Part shown: piece by piece, positions 7,919-16,162 of the stretch
How positions within the stretch are numbered: the first letter of the stretch is position 1
How the letters are laid out: each line of letters begins with the position of its first letter
Position numbers and translations under genes: made by a program
Assembly: GCF_947502895.1 (NCBI RefSeq)
Contig: NZ_CANNBM010000001.1
Span: 682,001 to 746,000 of the forward strand
DNA length: 64,000 nt
Direction: 5' to 3'
Source: an uncultured Sulfitobacter sp.
Lineage (GTDB): Bacteria; Pseudomonadota; Alphaproteobacteria; Rhodobacterales; Rhodobacteraceae
Notes under the pieces: generated by a model
What the model was told of the DNA's origin: nothing
Databases searched by the model: none
The model's input: only the letters and a program-made list of their open reading frames with translations

Positions 7919-8278
7919 TTAGATCTTCAAACCGCCTTCACGGGCTGCGTCGGCCAAAGCCTTAACTTTACCGTGGAAGAGGAAACCACCGCGGTCAAAA
8001 TAGGCCGCTTCAACGCCGGCCTTCTTTGCGCGCTCGGCAATTGCCGCGCCCACTTTGGAGGCCACTTCGACGTTGTTTTTGCCTACTGAGTCAAAACCTT
8101 TTTCAAGCGACGAGGCGGATGCGACTGTTACGCCGTTCACATCGTCGATCAGCTGAACGCTGATGTTCTTGTTGGAGCGGTGCACGGAGAGGCGCATGCG
8201 CCCACGGTTCGTGCGACGAAGTTTGTTCCGAACGCGCAAGCGGCGTTTGATGAACAGTTGTCTTTTGCTGTTTGCCAT
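7919..8278 (-). CDS. rplR: 50S ribosomal protein L18
   Basis: L18 (119 aa) binds 5S rRNA together with L5 and L25. The N-terminal basic segment KRRLRVRNKLRRTNRGRMRLSVHRSNKNISVQ and the C-terminal AYFDRGGFLFHGKVKALADAAREGGLKI are conserved. It starts 12 bp after rplF. Full length. Confidence 0.98.
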   Translation of the reverse strand: MANSKRQLFIKRRLRVRNKLRRTNRGRMRLSVHRSNKNISVQLIDDVNGVTVASASSLEKGFDSVGKNNVEVASKVGAAIAERAKKAGVEAAYFDRGGFLFHGKVKALADAAREGGLKI

Positions 8279-8290
8279 CTGTTGCGTTCC

Positions 8291-8824
8291 TTACTTCTTC
8301 TTGCCTTCTTTGCGGAAGACGAATTCACCCTTATAGCGGATGCCTTTGCCCTTATAGGGCTCGGGCTTGCGCCATGCGCGGATGTTCGCAGCGACTTGAC
8401 CAACAAGTTGTTCGTCAATGCCTTCCACAACGATTTCGGTCTGCTTTGGCGCCGTAACGGTCACACCTTCTGGCGGTATGAAGTTCACGTCGTGAGACAG
8501 GCCGAGGTTCAGTTTCAATACGTTGCCGGTCATGGCAGCGCGATAACCAACACCCTGAATTTCAAGCTCTTTCTTGAAACCATCGGTCACGCCAGTCACA
8601 AGGTTACCCACCATGGTGCGGGACATGCCCCACTGCTGGCGCGCGCGCTTGGACTTGCCGCGTGGCGTCACGGTGACTGCGTTTTCTTCGACAGTCATCG
8701 TCACATCATCGGTTGCTTTAAAGCTGCGGGTCCCCTTGGGGCCCTTCACTTCGATGGTCTGGCCACTGACCGAAGCGGTTACACCGCTGGGCAGATCGAC
8801 CGGTTTCTTACCAATACGAGACAT
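8291..8824 (-). CDS. rplF: 50S ribosomal protein L6
   Basis: L6 (177 aa) sits near the factor-binding site of the large subunit. It has two repeats of the L6 fold; the C-terminal signature KPEPYKGKGIRYKGE (about residues 152-166) is diagnostic. An ATG with an AAGGAG site, 10 bp after rpsH. Normal length. Confidence 0.98.
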   Translation of the reverse strand: MSRIGKKPVDLPSGVTASVSGQTIEVKGPKGTRSFKATDDVTMTVEENAVTVTPRGKSKRARQQWGMSRTMVGNLVTGVTDGFKKELEIQGVGYRAAMTGNVLKLNLGLSHDVNFIPPEGVTVTAPKQTEIVVEGIDEQLVGQVAANIRAWRKPEPYKGKGIRYKGEFVFRKEGKKK

Positions 8825-8834
8825 CTAGTTCTCC

Positions 8835-9227
8835 TTAGAATACGGTGCAGAGCACTTCGCCGCCAACGTTGGCTGCGCGTGCGCTTGCGTCCGACATCAC
8901 ACCCTGCGGGGTGGAGACAATCGACACACCCAAGCCCTGACGGACGGATGGGAGGTCTTGTGCGCCCATATAAACGCGGCGACCGGGCTTGGAGATGCGC
9001 TTGAGTTCACGAATGACGGGCTCGCCTTCGTAGTACTTCAGGCTGATCTCGATGGCGGGGTGGCCATCGGCGCCCGTCATCTTCTCATAACCACGGATGT
9101 AGCCTTCGTCGGCCAGCACATCCAGTACCCATGCACGCAGCTTGGAAGCTGGGGTCATGACTGTGGATTTGCCGCGAAGTTGGCTGTTGCGGATGCGTGT
9201 CAGCATATCTGCGATAGGATCGTTCAT
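8835..9227 (-). CDS. rpsH: 30S ribosomal protein S8
   Basis: S8 (130 aa) binds helix 21 of 16S rRNA and in enterobacteria also represses the spc operon by binding its mRNA. The N-terminus NDPIADMLTRIRNSQLRGK and the C-terminal motif STPQGVMSDASARAANVGGEVLCTVF are conserved. It lies between rpsN and rplF with short gaps. No S8-binding mRNA structure was identified here. Confidence 0.98.
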   Translation of the reverse strand: MNDPIADMLTRIRNSQLRGKSTVMTPASKLRAWVLDVLADEGYIRGYEKMTGADGHPAIEISLKYYEGEPVIRELKRISKPGRRVYMGAQDLPSVRQGLGVSIVSTPQGVMSDASARAANVGGEVLCTVF

Positions 9228-9239
9228 CTGATGCGCTCC

Positions 9240-9545
9240 TTACCAGCTCGACTTGACCATGCCCGGGATCTGGCCAGCGGAGCCGAGATCACGAAGCGCG
9301 ATACGCGAGATTTTCAGTTTACGATAATAGGCATGCGGACGACCGGTCAGCTGGCAACGGTTGTGCAAACGCACAGCCGAAGAGTTGCGCGGCAGCTTTG
9401 CCAAGTCGAGGGTCGCGCGAAAACGCTCTTCCATCGGCTTTGTCTCATCGTTGATGATTGCCTTCAGCGCAGCACGCTTTTCGGCATATTTCTTGACCAA
9501 TGCTTCACGCTTCTTTTCGCGTGCGATCATGGATTTCTTAGCCAT
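9240..9545 (-). CDS. rpsN: 30S ribosomal protein S14
   Basis: S14 (101 aa), a head protein of the small subunit. This is the long, zinc-free type: the central CNRC/CxxC zinc knuckle is absent and the region reads RLHNRCQLTGRPHAYYRKLKISRIALRDL. An ATG with a GGAA-type site. Gene order rplE-rpsN-rpsH is canonical. Confidence 0.98.
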   Translation of the reverse strand: MAKKSMIAREKKREALVKKYAEKRAALKAIINDETKPMEERFRATLDLAKLPRNSSAVRLHNRCQLTGRPHAYYRKLKISRIALRDLGSAGQIPGMVKSSW

Positions 9546-9561
9546 ATCTTTTCCTTCCCGC

Positions 9562-10125
9562 TTACGAATTGAACGGCATGTTGAACAGCTTCAACATGGC
9601 TTTCGCTTCGGCATCGGTTTTCGCCGTGGTGGCGATGATGATGTCCATACCCCAAGTCTCGTCGACTTTGTCGAAGTCGATTTCGGGGAACACGATGTGC
9701 TCTTTCATACCCATGGCATAGTTGCCGCGGCCATCAAAAGAAGTGCCTTTCACGCCGCGAAAGTCGCGGACGCGGGGCAGTGCAATCGTGATCAGACGAT
9801 CAAGGAATTCATACATGCGGTCACCACGAAGGGTCACTTTCGCACCCAGCGGCATTTCCTCACGAACGCGGAAACCAGCGATGGATTTCTTGGCGATTGT
9901 GGTGAGTGCCTTCTGGCCTGCGATCGCTGTCAGGTCTTCCTGAGCGGATTTGGCTTTCTTGCTGTCACGTACAGCTTCTGCGCCACAACCGATGTTCAGG
10001 ACGATCTTGTCCAGACGCGGGATCTGCATGTCGTTGGTATAGCCGAACTCTTCTTTCAGGGCTGCACGGATGCGGTCCTTGTAGTCGGCCTTGAGGCGGG
10101 GTGTGTATTTTGCATCGTCAAGCAT
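9562..10125 (-). CDS. rplE: 50S ribosomal protein L5
   Basis: L5 (187 aa) binds 5S rRNA and touches the P-site tRNA. Conserved motifs include MQIPRLDKIVLNIGCG and the C-terminal NYAMGMKEHIVFPEIDFDKVDETWGMDIIIATTA. Its start overlaps the rplX stop by one base, so the two are translationally coupled. Full length. Confidence 0.98.
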   Translation of the reverse strand: MLDDAKYTPRLKADYKDRIRAALKEEFGYTNDMQIPRLDKIVLNIGCGAEAVRDSKKAKSAQEDLTAIAGQKALTTIAKKSIAGFRVREEMPLGAKVTLRGDRMYEFLDRLITIALPRVRDFRGVKGTSFDGRGNYAMGMKEHIVFPEIDFDKVDETWGMDIIIATTAKTDAEAKAMLKLFNMPFNS

Positions 10126-10430
10126 TAGATCACGTCCCCTGTTGTCTTGGCAAAGCGCACTTTCTTGTCGCCGTCCATTTTAAAACCAACGCGTGTTGCC
10201 TTACCGTTGGCATCTTTGAGCGCGAGGTTGCTCAGGTCGATCGGCATCGCTTTTGGGATACGACCGCCTTGCGATTCCTGCGACTGGCGTGTGGCGCGGA
10301 TTGCCATATTGATGCCATCCACGATGCACTTGCCCGACTTTGGATCAACGGAAGAGATTGTACCCTCTTTACCCTTGTCCTTGCCGGCCAGTACGACGAC
10401 CTTGTCGCCTTTTCTCAGCTTAGCAGCCAT
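10125..10430 (-). CDS. rplX: 50S ribosomal protein L24
   Basis: L24 (101 aa) is an early assembly initiator of the large subunit. The KOW motif RKGDKVVVLAGKDKGKEGTISSVD occupies residues 6-29. It lies 2 bp after the rplN stop and overlaps rplE by a base. Normal length. Confidence 0.98.
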   Translation of the reverse strand: MAAKLRKGDKVVVLAGKDKGKEGTISSVDPKSGKCIVDGINMAIRATRQSQESQGGRIPKAMPIDLSNLALKDANGKATRVGFKMDGDKKVRFAKTTGDVI

Positions 10431-10432
10431 GG

Positions 10433-10801
10433 TTACAGCACCTCCGGAGCGAGTGAGATGATTTTCATGAAGTTCTTGCCGCGCAACTCACGAACAACCG
10501 GCCCGAAGATACGGGTGCCGACGGGCTCGTTGTTGTTGTTCAGGATGACAGCAGCGTTGCGGTCAAAGCGGATGGCTGTGCCATCGTCACGACGTACTTC
10601 TTTTGCGGTGCGAACGACGACGGCCTTACGGACGTCACCCTTCTTTACACGGCCGCGTGGAATGGCTTCCTTGACCGAGACGACAATGATGTCGCCTACG
10701 GATGCGTATTTACGCTTGGAACCACCCAGGACCTTGATGCACTGAACGCGGCGTGCGCCACTGTTGTCAGCAACATCCAGGTTGGTCTGCATCTGGATCA
10801 T
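10433..10801 (-). CDS. rplN: 50S ribosomal protein L14
   Basis: L14 (122 aa) lies at the subunit interface and is the docking site of the silencing factor RsfS. The start MIQMQTNLDVADNSGARRVQCIKVLGG and end ELRGKNFMKIISLAPEVL are diagnostic. A gap of 112 bp separates it from rpsQ, longer than usual in this operon; no clear hairpin was seen in that gap. Confidence 0.98.
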   Translation of the reverse strand: MIQMQTNLDVADNSGARRVQCIKVLGGSKRKYASVGDIIVVSVKEAIPRGRVKKGDVRKAVVVRTAKEVRRDDGTAIRFDRNAAVILNNNNEPVGTRIFGPVVRELRGKNFMKIISLAPEVL

Positions 10802-10913
10802 TTGGTTTCTCCCGACCTGTAGGGGGCGATGCGTGCCTGATCCCTAGGGTTTCGATTATATTGCTATCCGGAATGGATAACGCACCGGACCGTGAGGGCC
10901 GATGCGTAAAGGA

Positions 10914-11150
10914 TCATGCTTCCGCAGTGATCACTTCCCAACGTTTGGTTTTGGAACGTGGTGCACATTCAATGATGCGAACCTGCTGGCCCACTTTGAA
11001 CGTGTTGTTTTCATCGTGCGCCCGATATTTTTTGGACTTACGAATGGTCTTTTTCAGAACCGGGTGCGTAAAGCGGCGCTCTACGGATACGGTGACTGTC
11101 TGTTCGTTGGCGTCCGAGGTTACGGTGCCTGTCAGGATACGCTTTGGCAT
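10914..11150 (-). CDS. rpsQ: 30S ribosomal protein S17
   Basis: S17 (78 aa), a primary 16S rRNA-binding protein. The motifs PKRILTGTVTSDANEQTVTVSVERRF and FKVGQQVRIIECAPRSKTKRWEV fit the family (OB fold). It lies 15 bp after rpmC with a GGAG site. Confidence 0.98.
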   Translation of the reverse strand: MPKRILTGTVTSDANEQTVTVSVERRFTHPVLKKTIRKSKKYRAHDENNTFKVGQQVRIIECAPRSKTKRWEVITAEA

Positions 11151-11165
11151 AGGTCTAGGCTCCTC

Positions 11166-11372
11166 TTACGCGTCTGTTGCGGCAGATGCCGCTTTTTGGG
11201 TCAACACTGTTTTCACACGGGCCACGTCGCGTTTGACGGCGCGCAGGCGTGCAGGGTTTTCCAGCTGGCCGGTGGCTTGCTGGAAACGCAGGTTGAACGC
11301 TTCTTTTTTCAGGTTCACAAGCTCGTCACGGAGCTGGTCCGGCGTCTTGTCGTGCAGTTCTTTGGCGATCAT
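11166..11372 (-). CDS. rpmC: 50S ribosomal protein L29
   Basis: L29 (68 aa) lies at the tunnel exit beside L23. Motif DQLRDELVNLKKEAFNLRFQQATGQLENPARLRAVKRDVARVKT is classical L29. The ATG at 11370-11372 is preceded by AAAGGAA; the frame extends seven codons upstream to another ATG without a better site. rplP, normally just upstream, is 4.8 kb away: rpmC is the first gene of its unit and needs its own promoter. Confidence 0.95.
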   Translation of the reverse strand: MIAKELHDKTPDQLRDELVNLKKEAFNLRFQQATGQLENPARLRAVKRDVARVKTVLTQKAASAATDA

Positions 11373-11770
11373 GCCATTTCCTTTCAACATCACCAGTAGG
11401 CCCCAAGAGGGTGACCATGATTCTGATGGAGTTCATGATGAAGGTGCCGTTTAGGCCCAAAGCCCTTGCAGCGCAACCCCAAAGGCGTAGGAATACGAGG
11501 GTTCTACCTTATGCGGCACGCGCGGGCCGTACCGTCTGCTGTGATGCTTGGTCTCCGCGCGGCTGTGGAGACCAATGGAATACAACTTCGGAGAGGATTT
11601 GAGAACAATCATGGTGATGTTAGCGCTCTGATTCCATATGATCGACAATCCGCATTGATGACCCGTCATTTCAGCACAATTTGGAATTTTATCAGTGAGT
11701 TATCAAATGAACGGTTGACCACTCAACAGGGGGGGCAACCTTAGGGTGTAATTTCGGCAGGAGATCATTA
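11373..11770. other. Divergent intergenic region with a hairpin
   Basis: A 398-bp stretch between rpmC (minus) and the RTX-type gene (plus). It must hold the promoter of the rpmC unit and that of the RTX gene, but no convincing pair of -35/-10 boxes was picked. The clearest element is a 9-bp stem, TTGGTCTCC pairing with GGAGACCAA, at 11548-11575, without a T-tract. A minus-strand frame at 11451-11669 has no recognisable features and is not called a gene. Confidence 0.5.
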
Positions 11771-13378
11771 ATGGAACTGGGAATTTTGGCACTTTTGATG
11801 GGTGTCGGGCTTTTGACCGCATTTTCGAGTGGAAGCGATGATGTGGAGGCAGAGGAGAAGCGTCCTGAGCCGCCTGACGTTGAGGCTCCACCCCTCATCA
11901 ATGTTGGCACTGATGGAAACGATACCGTTAGGGTGCAGGACGAAAACCCGACCATCAACGCAACCCTCGGAGATGGCGATGATCGCGGGTATGCTTTTGT
12001 CACCTCAGGGACATTTCTCAGTGGCGGTCAGGGAGATGATATTCTGAGCGGATCCACCCGTAGCACCTTGTTCGGGAATGCAGGAAATGACGAACTGGGC
12101 ATCAGTAGCTTCTTTGGAGCCGATGTGGGCCAGACCGAATTTGACAGCGCGGCCTATGGGGGCGACGGCAATGATAAGTTGTTTTCAGACCGCGGTCACG
12201 TCGAAGAAGGGACCGTCAGCCTTTTTGGTGAGGCGGGTCAGGATTTTCTTCATGTCCGAAACGAAGCGGGCGCGATTGAGCGGGGCGGCATAACCAAAAT
12301 CCTGAGCGGTGGAGACGGCGATGATACGTTTCGTGTGGAGTTGATCTTTCCCCGCTTTGACCCTGACGCGCCCGAGTTTGAGCCACATACAAGTGAGGAT
12401 ACCAATGTCTTCATCACTGACTTCACCCCCGGCACCGAAAGATTAACCATTACGGCCAGTGGCTCGCCCACCAACCCGATACTTGAAACCGCTGCGCTGT
12501 CGCGGGACGAGGACGGGCTGACCACCTTAAACATGACATTTGCGCCAGTCGGCGACGCGCCTGCGGCCAGCACCAGTATTGCATTGGGATACGCCGATGG
12601 CATCACGCTGGATGACATTAATCTACCCGGCGAGGTTGAGCGTGGTGAAGAGCTGTCATATCTCGGTTATCAAGATATCTTTGGTGCCGGCGGAAATGAT
12701 ACGCTGATTGCGACCGATGATGATATTCCCGACTCTCTCAGGGTCGAACTCGGAGGTGGGGATGACTTCGCCTATGTCCGAAGCAACGGCGCACGGATTA
12801 GCGGCGATGAAGGTGATGACGTCTTCCGAACCTCAGATGTTGCAGAAACGATTTATGGTGGCCCGGGGGATGACTACTTCTCGGAAGCAGCCAACCGCAA
12901 CACTGGGCCGGACGCACTTTTTGGAGGCGAAGGCAACGATACCATTGCAGTCATTGGGTCCAGAGATATCGAATACCGCGCATCTGACGATCAGACCTAC
13001 CGTATTCTGGAGCCGAATGTGGTGAATGGCGGATTGGGGGATGATGTGATCGTTTCAAGCCATAATAACATTCTAACAGGCGGCGAAGGGCGCGATACTT
13101 TCGGGATCGTGAACAATAACTTTAATAACTATACTGCGCCTCTAATTACAGATTTTGACCGCACACAAGACGCCTTGTTTATTGACTATCGTGACGAACA
13201 GGATTTGCCAAATCTCCCCGATGACTTGGTCATTTCCGCTTGGGAGGACGGCACCGGTGCCGATGTCTTCTTTGGTGAAACCTTGATGGTCCGCGTGGGC
13301 GGCGGGCAAAATTTGGTTCCCACCGATATACGAATACCGGATGATAGCGTCTATACGGATTTGCTTGAGCGGACCTAA
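11771..13378 (+). CDS. RTX-type calcium-binding repeat protein
   Basis: A 535-residue acidic protein with a hydrophobic N-terminal segment (LGILALLMGVGLLTAF, residues 3-18) that could anchor or export it, then scattered glycine/aspartate nonapeptides of the RTX (hemolysin-type calcium-binding) kind: GGQGDDILSG, GNAGNDELG, GGDGNDKLF, GGDGDDTFRV, GAGGNDTLI, GGPGDDYFSE, GGEGNDTIAV, GGLGDDVIVS. No enzymatic domain was recognised. Strong AGGAG site before the ATG. RTX proteins are normally surface or secreted and fold on calcium outside the cell; no type I secretion genes are nearby. Function unknown. It forms part of the insertion between rpmC and rplP. Confidence 0.85.
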   Translation: MELGILALLMGVGLLTAFSSGSDDVEAEEKRPEPPDVEAPPLINVGTDGNDTVRVQDENPTINATLGDGDDRGYAFVTSGTFLSGGQGDDILSGSTRSTLFGNAGNDELGISSFFGADVGQTEFDSAAYGGDGNDKLFSDRGHVEEGTVSLFGEAGQDFLHVRNEAGAIERGGITKILSGGDGDDTFRVELIFPRFDPDAPEFEPHTSEDTNVFITDFTPGTERLTITASGSPTNPILETAALSRDEDGLTTLNMTFAPVGDAPAASTSIALGYADGITLDDINLPGEVERGEELSYLGYQDIFGAGGNDTLIATDDDIPDSLRVELGGGDDFAYVRSNGARISGDEGDDVFRTSDVAETIYGGPGDDYFSEAANRNTGPDALFGGEGNDTIAVIGSRDIEYRASDDQTYRILEPNVVNGGLGDDVIVSSHNNILTGGEGRDTFGIVNNNFNNYTAPLITDFDRTQDALFIDYRDEQDLPNLPDDLVISAWEDGTGADVFFGETLMVRVGGGQNLVPTDIRIPDDSVYTDLLERT

Positions 13379-13427
13379 GCGCATTTGCAATATGGTATGA
13401 CCTAACGGGCCGACGTATAGTCCCGAA

Positions 13428-14036
13428 ATGACCCATATCAAATCCCTCTTTGTGACCCGCCTGTACCAAGCACCGCTTGGCAATGTTAACCCCGCCGAAT
13501 TGGAGGCGTCATGCTATTCCATCGCCGAGGATGACGAGGCGGGGCAGGAATGGTGTGAGGAGAACGGCTATCCGGGGTATACCTCCTATGCCTCGCTGAC
13601 CGATCTCGGCTGGCGGTTTCCGATCTTTGCCGATGTGATCAAGGCGATTGATGCGCATGTGGCAGCCTTTGCCGAGGATCTGGAGCTTAATCTGGACGGG
13701 CGCGAATTGAAGCTGGAGGATATCTGGATCAACATCCTGCCCGAAGGTGGCACCCATTCGGGTCATATCCATCCGCATTCAGTCATCAGTGGCACGACCT
13801 ATGTGGCGATGCCAGAAGGGGCCAGTGCGATCAAATTCGAAGACCCGCGTTTGCCGATGATGATGGCCGCCCCAGCCCGCCGCAAAGACGCGCGTGAAGA
13901 GCTGCGCACCTTTGCCTATGTGGCCCCCGCTGTTGGTGATGTGCTGCTGTGGGAGAGCTTCATTCGCCACGAGGTGCCCATGAACATGTCCGAAGAGGAC
14001 CGCATCTCGGTATCGTTCAATTATAGCTGGGGCTGA
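13428..14036 (+). CDS. Putative Fe(II)/2-oxoglutarate oxygenase (TIGR02466-like)
   Basis: A 202-residue cytosolic protein resembling the small family of putative 2OG-Fe(II) oxygenases called TIGR02466. The likely metal site is NILPEGGTHSGHIHPHS (residues 103-118; His110, His113, His115) with the following SGTTYVAMP, the distal ligand His181 in IRHEVP, and the 2OG-binding Arg192 in DRISVSFN. Members of this family have no established substrate. The start lacks a strong ribosome binding site. It follows the RTX gene by 49 bp in the same direction and ends 4 bp from the converging TauD-like gene. Confidence 0.78.
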   Translation: MTHIKSLFVTRLYQAPLGNVNPAELEASCYSIAEDDEAGQEWCEENGYPGYTSYASLTDLGWRFPIFADVIKAIDAHVAAFAEDLELNLDGRELKLEDIWINILPEGGTHSGHIHPHSVISGTTYVAMPEGASAIKFEDPRLPMMMAAPARRKDAREELRTFAYVAPAVGDVLLWESFIRHEVPMNMSEEDRISVSFNYSWG

Positions 14037-14040
14037 CCTG

Positions 14041-15027
14041 TCAGGCGAAAACCGATGCAGGCACGGGAAATCCGTTACGGCCCGGAAATTCAGACCCGGG
14101 TTTGCGCGCATTGGGCATTTTGAGCCACAAGCGTAGCATTTTGCGGCGCTTTTCCTCTTCGGCATGATCCTCGAAATCTGTGCGCGAGTGCAGTACGGCA
14201 TAGTTATTGGCCAGTTGCAGGTCACCTGGCTTTAGCATCATGTCCATCCGCAATTTGGGATCATGCATAATAGCGTCAAAGGTATCCAGCGCTTCGATCT
14301 CTACCGCCGACAGCGGCAGGCCCATCACTTCATGCCCCAGCTCAATATACTGGCGCAGGTAGCGACAGCTTAGCTTGCCCTCGTTGTACGAGAACAGCGA
14401 GGAGAGCTTTGGCGTCCCTTCACCCAGATGCGCATAGTAGTACTGCTTGTAAAACAGGCCCAGAAGCGCGCGGTGGTTTTCAAGAATTTCGTTATATATC
14501 GACGCCACGCTGACCAGACTGCTCAGCCCGCCGCGCTTCGCAGGGCGCTGGCACATGAGGCCGACCACATCGGACGGGTCGGTGTGATAGGGCAGATAAA
14601 GATTGGTCTCGAAGACACGGGTTTCCTTTTTGGTCGGGTCGCCAACGGCCATCACATTGCCCAACAAATCGCCCTTGGGGTTCTGGCCCACCGGCTCTCC
14701 CAGATGCAGGCCGATGCCATAGGTCAGGATATTGATCTGCTCTTGGCTATACCGCTCAACCGGAAGACCGCGCAAAAGAAGAAACCCCCGCCCCTCCTCT
14801 AATTCCTTGGTGAAATCAGCAAAGCGCGCCTGAAACCCGTTCAAAGGGAAATCATCTTTGGAGAACTTCGGGAACCGAAGCCCCATTTCACAAACGCCTG
14901 CCAGCGCGGCATCAATCTCGGCAATATCTTCGGGCGAAACGTGATGTATCCAACTGTCATCACCCTGAAAGTCAGAGGCGACCCATGCGGCGGGTCCGGT
15001 GAGTTTTTCAGTGAGAATAGCGCTCAT
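14041..15027 (-). CDS. TauD/TfdA-family Fe(II)/2-oxoglutarate dioxygenase
   Basis: A 328-residue dioxygenase of the TauD/TfdA (clavaminate-synthase-like) fold. The facial triad is visible: His148 and Asp150 in YLPYHTDPSD and His280 in NNYAVLHSRTDFED, with Arg299 in RRKMLRLWL for 2-oxoglutarate. Close relatives are annotated only generically, so the substrate (sulfonate, betaine, amino acid or other) is open. The ATG at 15025-15027 has AGGA nine bases upstream; the frame runs 53 codons further but with compositionally unlike sequence. It converges on the other oxygenase gene and follows a small basic protein gene. Confidence 0.85.
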   Translation of the reverse strand: MSAILTEKLTGPAAWVASDFQGDDSWIHHVSPEDIAEIDAALAGVCEMGLRFPKFSKDDFPLNGFQARFADFTKELEEGRGFLLLRGLPVERYSQEQINILTYGIGLHLGEPVGQNPKGDLLGNVMAVGDPTKKETRVFETNLYLPYHTDPSDVVGLMCQRPAKRGGLSSLVSVASIYNEILENHRALLGLFYKQYYYAHLGEGTPKLSSLFSYNEGKLSCRYLRQYIELGHEVMGLPLSAVEIEALDTFDAIMHDPKLRMDMMLKPGDLQLANNYAVLHSRTDFEDHAEEEKRRKMLRLWLKMPNARKPGSEFPGRNGFPVPASVFA

Positions 15028-15098
15028 GGTAAATCCTGTTAATTGAATATCAACATGTTGCTGCAGGATCGGGCCGAACGCAAGACAGGTGAAGACAG

Positions 15099-15311
15099 TC
15101 AGCCGCGCTTTGACTTCGCCTGCGCCCGCGCCGCTTCTTGCTCCTTGACCAAGGCCTTCTCCTCCTTGGTCATCTTGTTGCCCCACTGGTTGTTGGACAG
15201 CCCCAGATCGGCAGGCATCGGCTTGGTCTTGCCCTTCTTTATGGAGCCACCCTTGTTGAGGAACTCTTTGATAAGGTCTTCGTCGGTGGTGGGTTTGGGA
15301 ACGTGTTTCAT
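15099..15311 (-). CDS. Small basic hypothetical protein
   Basis: A 70-residue, lysine-rich soluble protein: MKHVPKPTTDEDLIKEFLNKGG, then KPMPADLGLSNNQWGNKMTKEEKALVKEQEAARAQ. The second half is a charged helix. GAGGA lies 10-14 bases before the ATG. I recall similar small proteins in roseobacters but know no function. It is transcribed toward the TauD-like dioxygenase, 71 bp away, and could be in the same transcript. Confidence 0.65.
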   Translation of the reverse strand: MKHVPKPTTDEDLIKEFLNKGGSIKKGKTKPMPADLGLSNNQWGNKMTKEEKALVKEQEAARAQAKSKRG

Positions 15312-15454
15312 GGAGTGGTCCTCGGATTCACAGCGTTAAATCAGCACGCAGATGAGCCTAAGAGGAAATCTCCCCAATGGAAATACATGCCCGCCTTTTC
15401 TCGTTGTGACTATTTAGGTAATCTCACAAAGCTTTGATTGTTATGGTGTGATCT

Positions 15455-16036
15455 TTGGAATTATTGTTGTTTATTGGAATTTTCATTGCTGCTGTACTTA
15501 TACTCTATGGATTTGCAGATGGGGGCAGTGACAGCGCAACAAATTTTAATGCCGTTTCTAAAGAACGCAGAAGGGTCGCCAGCCAACCCAAAGCTGCGAC
15601 AGCTCAAGCCACGCAGCCTAAAGCGCACCAACCAAAAGCCACTCATGCCCCCCCACCCCCGATTCCATCATCGAGGGAATTGCGCGGGAGAGCTTACGTT
15701 ATTGATGGAGACACAATTATTGTAAGTAAGACTAAGGTCCGCCTCGCAGGAATTGATGCGCCGGAGCTGGATCGCCCTTGGGGGCAAAAGTCAAAGTGGG
15801 AATTGATAAGAATCTGCAAGGGACATTCAGTTCGAGTGGAACTGACAGGTGAGACCTCTTACGACAGACTCATCGGCACCTGCTATTTGCCGGACGGCAC
15901 AGATATTGGTGCTGAAATCATTAAAGCAGGCCTGGCTCTCGATGGAGGTTACTACTCGAAGGGCAAATACAAGCATTTTGAGCCTGAAGGTGTTCGCCGA
16001 AAATTAAAACCATTTGGCAATCAAATTAGACAATAA
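15455..16036 (+). CDS. Membrane-anchored thermonuclease-like protein
   Basis: About 193 aa. An N-terminal membrane segment (LLLFIGIFIAAVLILYGF) is followed by a Lys/Pro/Ala-rich linker (45-72) and a staphylococcal-nuclease-like domain (76-190). The active-site set is present: DGDT (85-87 region), Arg96 and Glu104 in VRLAGIDAPEL, and Arg138 in YDRLIG, so the calcium-dependent nuclease is probably active, facing the periplasm. The start is uncertain: an in-frame TGA at 15449 leaves the TTG at 15455 (GGTG upstream) or a nearby TTG. Codon use and base composition are clearly more AT-rich than in the neighbours, suggesting recent acquisition. Confidence 0.8.
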   Translation: MELLLFIGIFIAAVLILYGFADGGSDSATNFNAVSKERRRVASQPKAATAQATQPKAHQPKATHAPPPPIPSSRELRGRAYVIDGDTIIVSKTKVRLAGIDAPELDRPWGQKSKWELIRICKGHSVRVELTGETSYDRLIGTCYLPDGTDIGAEIIKAGLALDGGYYSKGKYKHFEPEGVRRKLKPFGNQIRQ

Positions 16037-16053
16037 GTTCTGGAAAATTTAAA

Positions 16054-16084
16054 AAGCCCCCGCCGTGTATCACAGCGGGGGCTT
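16054..16084 (-). terminator. Terminator after rplP
   Basis: Arms AAGCCCCCGC and GCGGGGGCTT, followed on the minus strand by TTTTTAAATTTT. It ends the rplB-to-rplP unit past repeat copy C and may also serve the converging nuclease gene. Confidence 0.8.
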
Positions 16085-16111
16085 CCTAATCTCTATATCT
16101 TGGTCAGCGAA

Positions 16112-16160
16112 GGTGCGCAGCAAGTGCGCACCCTACGTAGGGTGCGCATTTATGCGCACC
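16112..16160. repeat. Palindromic intergenic repeat, copy C
   Basis: The most symmetrical copy: left arm GGTGCGCAG..GTGCGCACCCTAC meets right arm GTAGGGTGCGC..TGCGCACC with no spacer at CTACGTAG. It lies 2 bp after the rplP stop codon and before the terminator. Confidence 0.88.
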
Positions 16161-16162
16161 GC

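Noticed and set aside
11451..11669. A 72-codon minus-strand frame in the rpmC-RTX gap
   Set aside because: No ribosome binding site, no domain and unlikely composition; it includes the 11548-11575 stem.
11771..13378. Secreted RTX toxin
   Set aside because: RTX-like repeats are present, but there is no toxin or lipase/protease domain and no type I secretion genes nearby.
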